NCBI GenBank assembly: GCA_022575985.1
Contig: JAKSXM010000107.1
Span: 2,108,001-2,172,000 of the forward strand
From: Anagrus nilaparvatae
Taxonomy: Eukaryota > Arthropoda > Insecta > Hymenoptera > Mymaridae
Direction: 5' to 3'
Length of the DNA: 64,000 nucleotides
A program made the position numbers and the translations under genes. Under the pieces are notes generated by a model. It did no database searches. It was not told the origin of the DNA and worked only from the letters and a program-made list of their open reading frames with translations. Positions 24,958 through 37,372 of this stretch are shown here, in pieces; the first letter of the stretch is position 1; every line of letters begins with the position of its first letter.

Positions 24958-25880
24958 TTGGGCCATAAATATTGTGAGATGAAATTTTATGGCCTAAGCT
25001 AAGTAAAAATTTAATTTCACTAAAAGTACATTTCAAAATACTGATACTGATTAAATTAATGTTTTTAAAACTTTAATAAATTAAAGTATAATTAAAACTA
25101 AGTTAAGTCTTGTTGTTTCCTAATCACAAGTTATATTTTAAGTTTTGGGCCAAAAATGTTGTGAGATGAAATTACATGGCCTAAGCTAAGTAAATTTTTG
25201 TTTCAGCAAAAGTATAAACTCCTAATAAATGTGTTATAACTTTTGGGTCATAAATGTTGTGAGATGAAATTTTATGGACTAAGCTAAGTAAAAATTTAAT
25301 GTCAGTAAAATTAAATTTCAAAATACTGATACTGATTAAATTAATGTTTTTAAAACATTAATAAATTAAAGTATAATTAAAACTAAGTTAAGTCTTGTTG
25401 TTTCCTAATCACAAGTTATATTTTAAGTTTTGGGCCAAAAATGTTGTGAGATGAAATTACATGGCCTAAGCTAAGTAAATTTTTGTTTCAGCAAAAGTAT
25501 AAACTCCTAATAAATGTGTTATAACTTTTGGGTCATAAATGTTGTGAGATGAAATTTTATGGGCTAAGCTAAGTAAAAATTTAATTTCAGTAAAAGTAAA
25601 TTTCAAAATACTGATACTGATTAAATTAATGTTTTTAAAACGTTAATAAATTAAAGTATAATTAAAACTAAGTTAAGTCTTGTTGTTTCCTAATCAAAAG
25701 TTATATTTTAAGTTTTGGGCCAAAAATGTTGTGAGATAGAATTACATGGCCTAAGCTAAGTAAATTTTTATTTCAGCAAAAGTATAAATTCCTAATAAAT
25801 ATATTATAACTTTTGGGCCATAAATGTAGTGAGATGAAATTATATGGCCCAAGCTAAGTAAATTTTTATTTCAGCAAAAG
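24958..25880 (+). repeat. 285-bp tandem units, left arm
   Basis: The landmark GTGAGATGAAATT recurs at 24974, 25259, 25544 and 25829, an exact 285-bp period. A second half-unit version followed by ACATGG lies between them (for example 25161). So each 285-bp unit is itself two diverged halves, about 187 and 98 bp apart. Confidence 0.9.
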
Positions 25881-26164
25881 TTTACAGTAAACAGATAATT
25901 TTTCTTATACAGATTTTTCACATTGGGCTCACAGGCTGTACTTTAAATATAATTTTAATATAATTTAAATATAATTAGCTTATATTCTAAAAATTTATTA
26001 TCTTTAGAAACTGCTTAACTTGCCAGGCCCCTAAATAACCAGTAAACGGCGTAAATGGAAATTGTATCAATAATTATCTATTATAAAAAAGCTTATGGGC
26101 TCTATATGGAGATTTTATTAGCCAATCAAATTTCTTGTGTTCAAATTTGAATTTTTTCTTTATA

Positions 26165-26720
26165 GGTTTAGGCTTAGGCCATGTAATTTCATCTCACAAC
26201 ATTTTTGGCCCAAAACTTAAAATATAAGTTGTGATTAGGAAACAACAAGACTTAACTTAGTTTTAATTATACTTTAATTTATTAAAGTTTTAAAAACATT
26301 AATTTAATCAGTATCAGTATTTTGAAATGTACTTTTACTGAAATTAAGTTTTTACTTAGCTTAGGCCATAAAATTTCATCTCACAACATTTATGACCCAA
26401 AAGTTATAACATATTTATTAGGAGTTTATACTTTTGCTGAAACAAAAATTTACTTAGCTTAGGCCATGTAATTTCATCTCACAACATTTTTGGCCCAAAA
26501 CTTAAAATATAACTTGTGATTAGGAAACAACAAGACTTAACTTAGTTTTAATTATACTTTAATTTATTAAAGTTTTAAAAACATTAATTTAATCAGTATC
26601 AGTATTTTGAAATGTACTTTTAGTGAAATTAAATTTTTACTTAGCTTAGGCCATAAAATTTCATCTCACAATATTTATGGCCCAAAAGTTATAACATATT
26701 TATAAATAATACGGTAAGAA
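26165..26720 (-). repeat. 285-bp tandem units, right arm (inverted)
   Basis: The inverted landmark ATCTCAC recurs at about 26191, 26378, 26476 and 26662, matching two of the 285-bp units of the left arm in opposite orientation. Confidence 0.85.
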
Positions 26721-27682
26721 AAAATTTATGAAAAAAATAAAATTTAGTCCAGCGATTTAATTTACATATGAACATATATTTGCAGAAGAATAAACTTTAA
26801 ATACACAGGTGCCTCTTTACCATTTATTTGCCTGCTGGACACATTTTTTACCCCTATAGTCCATTTTTGTCCCTGGGAATCGATTTGTACAGCGAGATCT
26901 CATTTTTTTCTGGTCGGGCCCAATGAGCCCCTGGATAACTAATTCTATCAGTTGGTATTTATTTTACTATGTGGGAGCCATTTTTTACCTCCAGAGTCCA
27001 TTTATATCCTCGGTAATTACCTTTTACATTAGTAATTTATTTATTCCTCTTCTATAATGCCCCTGACTATGTTACGAATCCCTATAGGGCCAATTCCTTA
27101 CGTGATAATTAGTGCTAAATTAAAAAAAAAAAAATTTTGTATACAGTGCCTGTATTCCGTGAAAAAATGTTGGCTTCGTACGGGAGTAATCACTTAAACA
27201 GGTATATTGGGAATTCATCGTAATAGCTCTTTCTAAAAACCTACTGGATGTTATTATGGGTGAGAATCAGAAGCAATGAATTGAGCCTGCTTACATAAAT
27301 GAAAAGTACTTGATAAATTAGATTTAAATTAGAAATTTATAAAATTTGGACCCAAACTGTATATAAAGTCCAGTAATAGCTTTCCAAAGCTTTTTGAGAA
27401 TGCATCAATGAAACTATACTTTTAAAATACTAATTAGTTGGATTTTATATTTTTTTAAGTCCGATTTTGTTTATACATTCTAGTTTGGATTTTATTTATC
27501 AAATAATTTTCAATTATGCAAACAGGGTGAATTGGTGAATTTCATGGCTTATGATTCTTACTCGTACAAACATCCAGAACTTGGTAATAAACCATATCGT
27601 TGAATTCCCAATAAACTTTTATGTTTACATAAGTGAGACCCTCTTAAGAAGCTGGTTTTAAATTAATATGCAATTTGGTTTA

Positions 27683-28158
27683 TACATACAAATAAAGAAT
27701 CATTTTAGAAAGTGGGCAAATCCTGTAGGAATTTTTCAAAATTAATGACAGGACTACTAAATTCTCTCTTTTCTCAAAATTTTAGAACGTTTCTGAAATA
27801 ATATTTAAATATTAATAAAGTGTCTTCCTTTTTTATGATTTACCATAAATATTGAAAGTAACACTATTCATTATTAATTTAGCATATTATATACATTTTT
27901 TGAGTATCTTTTACGAATTTGCTTAACAAAAATATTTATAATTAATTAATTTTTTTTTGTAATTCTTCTTCAAAAAAATATTTTTAAATATATTTATAAG
28001 AATGAATTAAATTTATTTTTTATAACGTTATTTATTAATATTTTCATAATTATTTAAATTTAATTTAAAATTCGCGCTTATGTATTACGGGAACCGCCGT
28101 AAACGGCGCCACTTATCTTCTTAAGTCGTAGTAAAACTCCACCGATATTTAAGCGCAC
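27683..28158. promoter_or_regulatory. Intergenic DNA, presumed upstream region of the next gene
   Basis: The first 350 bases are featureless AT-rich DNA. About 28085-28158 is distinctly less AT-rich (GGGAACCGCCGTAAACGGCG, then CCACCGATATTTAAGCGC). A TATTTAA element lies about 12 bases before the ATG at 28159. It could be the core promoter of the gene that follows, but only position and composition support this. Confidence 0.35.
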
Positions 28159-30472
28159 ATGGCTCTAGTTAGTTTTTTACAAGTTGATAATGTGTATAAA
28201 AATAAGTATTTAATATTAGAAAATAATTAAAATGGAAGGATTACATGGTAATAAAAGCTTATTTTATTTATTTTATTTAAAGTGAAATCTATAACTCATT
28301 TATTTAAATATAATAATTTTTGTTGTAAAAGTAAGAAAAGGATAAGCAGGACTACCAGGAGTTCGAATCCTAATTTATTAGATTTGTCAAATAGCATAAT
28401 TATGAAGGATAAGAATAAAAAAGATGCTGCTAATTGTTTAAATAAAGTAAGCATAATAAATTTTTTTCATGAATTATTAACTAATAATTAACAAATTTAT
28501 AAAAATTGTTTTTTAGAAGTCAAAAGTGCCTAAAAATGTTGAGAAGAATCTTCAATTGAAAAAGTATTTAGCCACAGTTCCAGTACCCTTATCAACGGTA
28601 ATCACTTTGTTTTATAAGATTATTTGTAATGACAAAATATATTATTTATTATTTAACAACAAAATTAAAATTTTAGCTAGAGCAAACGCCAAAGTTAATA
28701 AATGTAGTAGATAAAATGGTGTGTATTAATTTAATTAGAATTAACTTTAATATTTTAAATTATTTTCCTATTCAGTACTGCATTTTATTTAAAGGATAAG
28801 TCAAAAAAAAAAGTAAAAAAAAATGATTTAAAGCAGACAGTTAGCGAGTCACAAACTGATGTTCCAAAAAAAAGAAAGGTCGACAAAAAAGTGTCTCCAC
28901 AAATAAAATCAAATAAGATTGTTGACAAAGTGAGTATGCATTTTTGTTAGTGCACATTTTATTATATTTGACGATAATGTTATTAAAATAATTTTTTTTT
29001 CTTTAGAATGAGCCATCGTTACTAAAATTTTACAAAAAATATTTAACTGATAAAGCTAATTCTTCAAAAGATAAGGAATCGAAATTGATCAAATTTGATG
29101 AAAGTAATACAAATGTAAGAAATAGTTTATTATATAATATGTTTTTAAATATTTTTACATAAATTTCTACATTTTTAAAATATTTATAGCTATTTATTTT
29201 TTTACTTTTTTATTGTTTAATATTTTTAACAAATAACCTCTTTTTATGAAAAGTAAATTAATTAAATAATCATTTTGTAGCTTCAAGAGATCCAAAGAAC
29301 TCCATTGCAGTATCATGATGTAATGACAAAAAGAAATCCGCCCTGCGAATTACCCAAAAAGACAGAAACTATAACCAAGCCTTCTCAGCAAGACCATAAT
29401 GCAGATAAGCTACTTTTTGAAAACGCAGGTGCCAACAAAATTTGAATGAGCATTCTATTGTAACTTTATTTGTTTAAAAAGAAATTTTTTTTATTGTAGA
29501 CACAAAATATTGACGATAAAATTTTCCAGGAAAAAAATAATTCAACGCTAACTGAGAAAAATTTATCACAACATTCTGACGGTCATGTTGAAAAAATTGA
29601 TCTCAATAAAGAAGGATCCTTTTTGCATTCAACAGGAATAGAGAATGTTGAATATAACAATGATGTAAGTAAATGTCAATATAAATTTATATATTTCGCA
29701 ATAGTAATAAACAGCTACTTAACTTTTAAATTTGCTAGTTCTTATCGTAAAATTTTAAATATTATTTACAGATGCTAAATCCAAAAAGCGATTCTCCAGG
29801 CTTCTCAACTGAAAACTATTCCCGTGATTTTCTGGTAAATTTAGATAAAAAACTAGACAAGTTTTTTCAAGCAACTAAAGATAATAATGAGTTAAAACAG
29901 AGAAAGGTAAAAATTAATGTTATTTAATTATTTTAAAAAGTATTAGGACTGCTTACAACTGATTTTCATTATAGGTTACTAAAAATAAATCCAAAAAAAA
30001 AAGAAGTTTAGAATATAAAAAGAAAAATAAAAAATTGAAGATCTCAGAAGGCATTTTGGCCTCTTCGGAACATTTAATGGAGAATTTTTCCCAACGGTTA
30101 AATAACATGGAAAAAGTAAGTTCATTAATTATATATTGTAAAATATTAATGAATTTTAAATTGAAACTATTTTTGTAGCAAATGGTTAACTCCACAACAC
30201 ATGTTTTAACCGTTCAATCACCTCAGTTCGACCCACCAGCTATGATTTCTACACAATTTCAGCCATCTATTATGATTCCACGACCAATTCAGTCACCTAT
30301 TCCACCACAAATTGTGCCACAGAATTATTTTAGTGACTATTCACATTTAAATTTCCCATCAGCCGCTAATCCACTCGCATATTATCCAAGACCACAGATT
30401 CATCTTTTTCAAAATTTGCTGCAAAGAGGCCCGGTAATGGGGTATAATCAAATGTTTTCTGGAAACATATAA
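28159..30472 (+). CDS. Unrecognised lysine-rich protein, 11 exons, about 475 residues
   Basis: Exons by eye: 28159-28205, 28332-28446, 28517-28597, 28677-28720, 28776-28929, 29007-29114, 29281-29424, 29500-29664, 29772-29906, 29975-30115, 30179-30472. They join into one frame of 476 codons; most introns are phase 0, about 55-170 bp, with GT-AG ends. One (29425-29499) needs a GC-AG intron (GCAGGT donor) to keep frame, and the first exon is uncertain: a second ATG at 28232 would need an implausible 35-bp intron. The product starts MALVSFLQVDNVY, is rich in Lys/Asn/Ser, contains PKKRKVDKK (nuclear-signal-like), another basic run KNKSKKKRSLEYKKKNKK, and ends with a Pro/Gln-rich tail (PPAMISTQFQPS to MFSGNI). 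No known domain is seen. The opening resembles the start of some insect BEN-domain proteins, but no BEN domain follows. Likely nuclear. Confidence 0.65.
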
Positions 30473-30510
30473 TGGATTATATGTAAATCAAATATTTCAT
30501 GTTCTGTTCA

Positions 30511-30516
30511 AATAAA
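30511..30516 (+). terminator. Polyadenylation signal AATAAA
   Basis: AATAAATAATAAAA lies about 40 bases after the stop codon of the lysine-rich gene, a usual position for cleavage and polyadenylation. Confidence 0.6.
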
Positions 30517-31258
30517 TAATAAAATTATTTCAAAAAATCCAGAAGGTTTATTTTTTTTTCTTTAAAATAAAAGAAAAGAAAAAAGATAAGGGCTCCCATA
30601 AAATTTTATATCCTATGTATACATCCTCAAGTTATGAAAGAACAAAATTCTTCAAATAAAATTCATATGTGTCAAGCTATTAAAAAAAAAAATTGTAAAA
30701 AAAATTTTTAAGGCTCAATTTAAGTTGGTGTTTGCCATAGTAGGCACGCAGGTTTTGTATTTTTTTATTTCTCAAATATTTAGGGGTGAATACTACCTTT
30801 CATAAGCATATTCCTTAATAATCATATTAGTGAAGGCATCGCTATAATATTTTTAGTGCAAAAAACTACAATAAAAAAAAAAATAAACAATACTAGGTAA
30901 TGAGCAATATTTTATACAGAAATAAAATGTATATATTTTTAATACTTAGATTTCCATCCTGACACAAACGGCTTCCCGGCATTTAAATAATTAACGAACA
31001 TTATAAATTAATATTTATTATGTATATAATTTAATTTATTTTAAATTTTGCAAAATAATTGAATGGTATAAGTATAACCTGTTAATAACACATTGTGACA
31101 CTGCGACTTGGAAATATTTTTATTTATATCATGGTAGCGACATCTCTTAAATTTAACTATAAAAATACAGATTATTATTCTTGCAGGACCACCAACTTAG
31201 AAAAAATTTTTGTTGTTGAAATGATTAAATTCATAACCTATGAATATTTAAACACCAT
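30517..31258. other. AT-rich intergenic DNA
   Basis: No gene, RNA or clear repeat is recognised before the left end of the next LTR element. Confidence 0.6.
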
Positions 31259-31262
31259 CTAT

Positions 31263-31438
31263 TGTTACGTATCCTGAGGTTTAATTCGGGATACGTAATA
31301 TATAAATAAATATAAATAAGTTTTATCCTGGGGATATTGAGTGCCCCAGGTATTTTATACTTATATATGATAATAATGGTTGATATATGATATGATGATA
31401 AGTATTGATGAATATGTTGTAGACCTCGGGTATTAATT
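31263..31438 (-). repeat. Truncated 3' LTR of the gypsy-type element
   Basis: About 176 bp match the start (plus-strand sense) of the full LTR at 37476, with a few indels (for example near 31300 and 31385). Similarity stops after CCTCGGGTATTAA, where the full LTR goes on for about 690 bp more. Confidence 0.85.
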
Positions 31439-31499
31439 AATATATAATTAGATATAATTATAATTATATATAATAATATTAATTAATTAATAATTTTCT

Positions 31500-31578
31500 T
31501 GAAATGTGGTGAATAAAAATGTGGTGGATAAAAATGTGGCGGATAAAAATGTGGCGGATAAAAATGTGGCGGATAATT
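31500..31578 (+). repeat. 15-bp minisatellite
   Basis: About five copies of ATAAAAATGTGGCGG occur head to tail, the first two with GGTGG or GGTGA. The repeat is a multiple of three and so keeps a frame open (DKNVA repeated), but that is a by-product. Confidence 0.9.
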
Positions 31579-34500
31579 TATTTTTTTATAATGTATATGC
31601 TGCGGTGAGATTTTTAGTTTATACTTTGGTGGGTGTTAATCATTTTGAAATTTATTGTTGTTTAAAAAACTTAGTTTTATTTGAATAAGTAAAGGAAAGA
31701 AAGATAATGGTAAAAAAAATGTGTGTATTAAAATACTTTGTCTCAAATTAAGTTAAATAACCAGACTAAATATGTTATCGTTATAATTATTAGTTTGAAA
31801 TTTTATGGTAGCGATAATAAACATTTATGAATGAAAGAAAAAAAAAATTTATATGAACGATTTAATGCACACATACGCAAACATGTGTTACTATTAAACA
31901 TACTTATAATATATGTGTGTTCTAAGCAGTTTACAGTGTTGCCAATTATGTAAAAAATAGAAATGCATTTTTGCAAACGTTTGTTTTTAGTATGAATTTA
32001 ATTTTTTTTTTTTTTTTTTTTTTAAACTTTGTTGAATTTTGTGTAAATTATTTTTAAAAGGAAGTTATTATCTATGAAATACGTGCTGGTTTCCGATTTG
32101 TGCAGTAAGATTTTTGTGTGGGTAAATAAACATGAAAAAAAACGAAAATTAAAAATTAAAATTACGTTAATCAAAATTATTTGTGTTTTTTTTTTTTTTT
32201 TTTTTTTTTTTTTTCTATATATTTTTTTTTTGCGTAACTATTTATTTTTTTGTTTTTTTAATTTATTTATTTATAAAAATTTTGTATTTAAAAAGTCAAA
32301 TGGAGCAAGAAAAACAGAGATATAAAATTGTTATGACAATAAAAGTTAAAAAAAATCTTTAAACGTAGTAATTTTTACAATCTTTACACACAGGTGTATG
32401 TTTGATACCAGAATGACAAAAAAGGTTGTTTCAGAAAAATTTTTGCAAAACTTTATGTTACTTACAAATCGCAAGAGAAAGAGATAGGTAAATTTATGAA
32501 AATTTGATTAATTATTTATATAGAAAAAAAAACTTTCCTGCAATTTTCTTGTACCCACGTTGAGTGTCGATGAGTAATACGCAAATATGTGGCTTGTCTC
32601 AGATTAAAGAACGCTATATAGCGTTGGTGAGTTAGTTAATAACTGCACCAGATTAGAAAAACTCTGTTTTCTTTTAATATTGGCTTTAGGAAACTAGGAT
32701 AGAGTTAGTTGGTGTTGAGATTAGTCGGTTATACAGCTTCTTGTCTGATTTATAAGTTCTCAAAAGCATTTTTTTTTTTGTTCATACATTCTGGATTGCC
32801 AATATTTTTCCATATATATTATTATTAATAATATTCCCATTAATCCTTTTTAGAGTACAAGCGATTTTCATAGTTGAGAACTTGCTCGTTAATGAAAATT
32901 ATGTATTGATTAATATAGTGATGCACATTTTAACTTTGCGTTTATTTAAAGTTGAAGAGAGATCTTGGTTGGGCAAAAAAATGAATATTGCAGTAGTATT
33001 GTAATAAAAATTGTATGTGTTAATGAATTGGTTAATTGGTTATCCTTTCTTTCGCTCCATGCGACTTAGTAGAACTTATAAAGTGCAATTATGCTGTTTT
33101 TAAGATTAGCTATTATAAAAATATTGTCATTTCAACGTCAAGGGCAAAACTCTATGCGATCAAAGTTTATAAAAATTTTATCACTATAATTATTTCTCTT
33201 TCGTTTATGAAATGCGATTCGCGTCTCTGGTTGTCTGGCAAAATTTTCCTTCCAAAAATTTTTTTGTTGTTGTTAGCTATTTATTATTTATTATTAAAAA
33301 TTTTTGTTATTAATTTTTGTGTTAAGAAGAAAAAGATAAAAAAAATACACACACATGTACATGTATATTGGTAATTATTTTTTATTATTAATATCGTTTA
33401 TTTTCATTTATTAAGAATTTCAAGGAGCTTTGTGCAAACTTAATTTATGCGATTATATATATAAAAAAGACTGTAAAATATTTATTTAGATTAATTTAGT
33501 TGTCAAGGGTGGTCTTTTTGTAAATTTCTACAAGGGCACAATAAAAGATTACATATTAGTTAAGTCTAGAGTGATTTATATTAAGATATATTTAGATTAT
33601 GTTTATGATTAGATGCTTAAGTGATAACCGTAAACTAATAATAGTTATTTATTAGGTCTCTATATAGTGAATTTATGGTAAATATGCATATATATATGGT
33701 TAGTATAAGAAATTTCAAATATATATATATGTGGGAAAAAATAATTTTAAAAGATCATAATCCGATTATTGTTTTGAACCTAAAATTGTGTAAATATTAA
33801 AAGATTTTTATAGAACTTGCATGTGAAAAAAAAAAATTATTTAAATCTGTAAGTTAATCTGTGTTTTCCACTGGTTTTCACAGATATTTAAGGATGTCTG
33901 AGAGAAATTTGAATTAACCTGCTAACATCGTAATAAATGTTTTTAAACTAACACATATAAAATTTTCTGCGTATACGTAAAACTTTGAGATAAAAAGTAA
34001 AAAAAAATATAATAAAATATTGTGCTTCGTTAATACTTGTTCATATGCATTATATTTATCAGAACTTTATAAATTTTACACAGTTAAAGATACTGTATAA
34101 TTTTTCAAATCATACTTATAAAAAATAAATTATATTTTTGTATTTGTTTATTTATATCGTTTGTAAATTTATAGCTTAAGTCGTTATTATTATTTTATTT
34201 TTGTATTAATATAATAGTATTACAAAGGTAAAATAAAATCGATCAATTACGTTTACTTCTACTAAGGGCCAAATTCCATTCCTTGTAAAAGGGATATAAA
34301 CTTAAATATTTAACACCCAATAAAAAGATATTAGTAGCTCACCTTAGCAATAAATTTTAGTGGAATAATTATGGAGGGTAAAAATCTGCATGATAAAAAT
34401 TGTGTTCAAAAAAATTTCCTTTTTGTAGTTTTCTTTTGTTTATTATTAATAATATTTTTCACAACATTTGAAAGTTTGTATTTTAATGTTAAGTTGTTTC

Positions 34501-35905
34501 AATCTTTATATAATTTTCGTCATTTTATTGTTCGTTATTTTTGTATCTTTTTCTCCATGTATTTTATACTTATATACTATTATTAATTATTTATTACTTA
34601 TTATTTATTATTTATTACTTTTTATTTCATTATTATTTTTATTATTAATATAAATAACATGGGTACAGTTATTATTACAACGAAAACTATATAAAGACTT
34701 TTCAATGAATTTGAATTTAATGTAACTTTATTACCATTTATAACAAAAAAGGAACATAAAATAAAATAAAAAAAATATTAATTTTGAATATATGAAAAAT
34801 TATGATTAAGACTGTATAAAAAAAATAATAAAAGACAACTTAAATATGTGTGTTTGGTGGTTTATGTATGCTCTGATAGAGAAAAAAAATGCTTAGTAGT
34901 TATATTTTAGGTTTGACTTAGGGTATAAATAAGGTTTTTTTTTTTTTTTTTTTGGTTAATTATGAGGGTTGTAGGTCCATTGTAAGTAAATTAGATTCTA
35001 TTTTTGTATTTTGTTATAATATTATTATTTATTTGTGTGATTTGTCAATTTGTATGATTTTTAAGTAATAATTTATAATTTAAAGGATTAAAATTGATAG
35101 TATTTTCAAAATATGAATATAATACGGCTTATTTTACATGAATTTGTTGATTAATATGAAAAAATTAGGTTAATTTTTGAATCGTAAAAATTCATCAATT
35201 TTTATAGTTTTTAATTAATAATTTATAATTTAAAGGGTTAAAAATGATAAAAAAATTTAAATTTGGGTGTAATATATCTTGTAGAACATGAATTTATCAA
35301 TTTGTATGGAAAATTTAAGTTAATTTTCGGATCATAAAATTTAAATAATTTAGATATAATATAGTTTATTTTGCCTGGATTTACAGGTATAGTAGTTTTA
35401 ATTATCGCGAGAAAAGTTTTGAAATATGAAAAAAAGATGAATTTTGGGATGTGCGGTTTTTCGGATGTGCAGTTTTTCGGATTTACGGTTTTTTATTTTA
35501 TGTATTAAAAAAATGAATACTGGATATAATTTTTGGATGTGCAGTTAAAATATATTTTCGGATGTGAGGTTAAAATATAAAAAATGAATTTTGGGATGTG
35601 CAGTTTTTCGAATGTGGGGTTAAAATATAAAAAAAAATGACTTTTGTGATTTACGGTTTTTCTAATTCAATTAGGTTCAAATCCGGAGGATTGATTAATA
35701 ATTTGAAGTATTAGGTAAAATATATAGCTAGGTATATGTATATATTGTTTATGTTTTTTTTTTGTTTTTTTTTTGTTTTTTTTTTTGTTTTATAAAAATT
35801 TTAAAAAGAATTATAACTAATAAGATTATTAAATGAATTAAGTATATTAAGAAGTGTTATTAATTTACTACTTTTTCCATTAGATAGTAAAATGGGTCAA
35901 TCCTA
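31579..35905. other. Non-coding interior of the gypsy-type element
   Basis: It is T-rich on the plus strand with long T runs at about 32000-32025, 32188-32214, 34935-34954 and 35753-35791. Two related blocks of about 140 bp lie at about 35055-35190 and 35205-35345 (both with AATAATTTATAATTTAAAGG). About 35450-35680 repeats GGATGTGCAGTTTTTCGG-like text several times. CA/TG-rich short repeats occur near 33345. Reading frames here (such as 33036-33374) lack proper starts and family resemblance. Confidence 0.6.
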
Positions 35906-36948
35906 TTAAATTTTTGACCAAGGTGGGGCCCTAGGTGGCCGCAAAGGGGGTCTAAACGAATTAAATAAATTTATGTTGGGCAATGGCCAATATCTGAGGG
36001 AAATTTCGGGGATTAACCTAAGGCTGGTAATATAAAAACTGATTTTTGTGTATTCTATAAAATATACTAATATATAAAGTATCCAAAAAGCAAGGTAATT
36101 GGTAAACATAACTTTGTTATCAGTTTTCTTACAAGGAAGCATGGCAGTTTTGTGGATTGTTTGTTGGATAATGGGTGGAGCTGTCATAATTTCAGGCGAA
36201 AGTGATTTAATATATTCCTGTGCTTTAATAAATCCTTCGATAGTGTATCCTCTGCTTGTTACGGGAGGAGGATCAGTTTTCCGAGTTATCAAGGTTGTTA
36301 TACATTTTGGCTTAGGTAGGTTCGTTTTTTTATGATGGGTGGTTATCTGATCGGCAGTATTTTTGATGTCGATAATTTTATTGATATTTGTAGAGTTTTC
36401 TTCTATTACAGGGCTTATAGAGGGTAAAGGTACTTCTCTATACCCTACATCCGGTGAATTAACATGAACACCGCACAATTTCTCGATCTTACTGACTAGC
36501 GTCATAACTTCCGTCCAATTACAAGGAGTTGGAAAGGTTGAAGCTACGTACTTTTCTGGCTTGTCAAGGCCTTCCATGAACCAGGTAACAACCCTTGGCT
36601 CTGCTAATTGTTTCCAATAACTAAGACTTCAGGGGGGGGGTCCGGTTGTTTTAATAAATGATCTCCAAAAAAATGAACGCGAGATGCAAACCCGGAAATT
36701 GTTTCGTCGGGAAACTGTGTTAAAGGAGTCATTATAAAATTTGTTTAAATATTAATCAACTAGGATAAAATATATATATATGTCTCGGAAGTTTGTTAAA
36801 AATTTTTAATGAAAAGAGTACTTACCATATCGGAGACACAATGAGGAAAATTGATCCATCCATCGGTGTCCAAATTAGTTGGTGAACTGGTTAAAAAAGC
36901 TTGACTGGTAAGAAATATGGTCACATCAAACTGGATCCTGATATCCAT
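35906..36948 (-). pseudogene. gag-like gene of the gypsy-type element, disrupted
   Basis: Minus-strand coding starts at 36948 (MDIRIQFDVTIFLTSQ) and gives about 40 residues before a GTAAGT site and stop. It resumes at about 36731 with MTPLTQFPDETISGFASRVH, and after a shift at the nine-G run 36632-36640 continues YWKQLAEPRVVTWFMEGLDK into a long open segment to 35906 (TPCNWTEVMTLVSKIEKLCG, then a Pro-rich part). The shape (short helical segment, PDETISGFA, then W-containing helices) resembles capsid-type gag of LTR retrotransposons that package element RNA. There is no zinc knuckle. The last 60 residues are hydrophobic and may be out of the true frame. It lies inside the LTR pair next to the full LTR. 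It seems inactive as written, unless the gap is an intron and the G-run is a sequencing error. Confidence 0.55.
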
Positions 36949-36949
36949 T

Positions 36950-37030
36950 GTGAAGGCTTGGCCTTACAGCTTGGCTTACGGCTTGGCTTTACGGCTTGGC
37001 TTTACAGCTTGGTTTACAGCTTGGCTTTTT
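36950..37030 (-). repeat. Minisatellite of about 14 bp in the gag leader
   Basis: About six copies of GCTTGGCTTTACG-like text (plus strand) lie directly before the gag-like start on the minus strand. They vary between GCTTGGCTTTACA and GCTTGGTTTACA. Confidence 0.85.
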
Positions 37031-37111
37031 AATTTCCATTGGTGGTAATGTTGTGGTATAACGGCTTAATTTGTTTTTCAATGGTCTTGATTTTTTTTTT
37101 TTTTTTTTTTT

Positions 37112-37372
37112 TTATTTCAGTGATATTGTGATTGAAAATTTCAAACTTGTCTTGTTTAATGTTCTTTTTTTTTTCTTTGATGGTAATATTGTGATATAAC
37201 GGCTTAAATTGTCTTGGTGGTCTTCGATGTTTGATTGATTAGAACTGGAAGTTTCTTCACTATTTGACTTGTTTGTTGATAATACTTCGTGTTTGGAAAT
37301 TAAAAAAAAAGTTTTTTTTTCTTTTTTTGTACTTTTGTTTCTTCTTTTATTTCTCCTTTGCACTTTTCGCAA
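37112..37372 (-). CDS. Basic 86-residue ORF in the leader of the gypsy-type element
   Basis: It begins MRKVQRRNKRRNKSTKKEKK and is Lys/Ser/Asn-rich throughout, with no recognised domain. It lies between the full 5' LTR and the gag-like gene on the same strand. Basic N-terminal regions are common in gag proteins, so it may be a displaced gag fragment. Equally it may be an artefact of A-rich sequence, since the plus strand here is a long T-rich tract. Confidence 0.25.
   Translation of the reverse strand: MRKVQRRNKRRNKSTKKEKKTFFLISKHEVLSTNKSNSEETSSSNQSNIEDHQDNLSRYITILPSKKKKRTLNKTSLKFSITISLK

Larger units (their letters stand above)
22165..27682. mobile_element. Very large palindromic (foldback) element
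   Basis: About 23887-25880 and 26165-27682 are inverted copies, with a loop of about 285 bp (25881-26164). The middle of each arm contains CGTACGAAGCCAACATTTTT (left about 24384, right inverted about 27165) followed by a unique region with CCCGACCAGAAAAAAATGAG. The inner part is made of 285-bp tandem units and the outer part of the 520-590 bp units. The left arm has more copies of both (and a duplicated block at about 24650-24810), so the arms are unequal in length. No transposase is seen and no target duplication could be identified. Confidence 0.8.

Noticed and set aside
28350..28375. tRNA T-arm-like GAGTTCGAATCCT
   Set aside because: No cloverleaf partner sequences are nearby, and it lies in an exon (TRSSNPN) of the lysine-rich gene.
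33036..33374. 112-residue open frame in the gypsy-type interior
   Set aside because: It starts at a TTG codon, and is hydrophobic/AT-biased with no family resemblance or splice context.
35670..35700. tRNA T-loop-like GGTTCAAATCC
   Set aside because: No acceptor or D/anticodon arms can be drawn around it. It lies in the repetitive LTR-element interior.
36099..36335. 78-residue plus-strand frame
   Set aside because: It is antisense to the gag-like gene, whose frame is longer and sits correctly beside the LTR.
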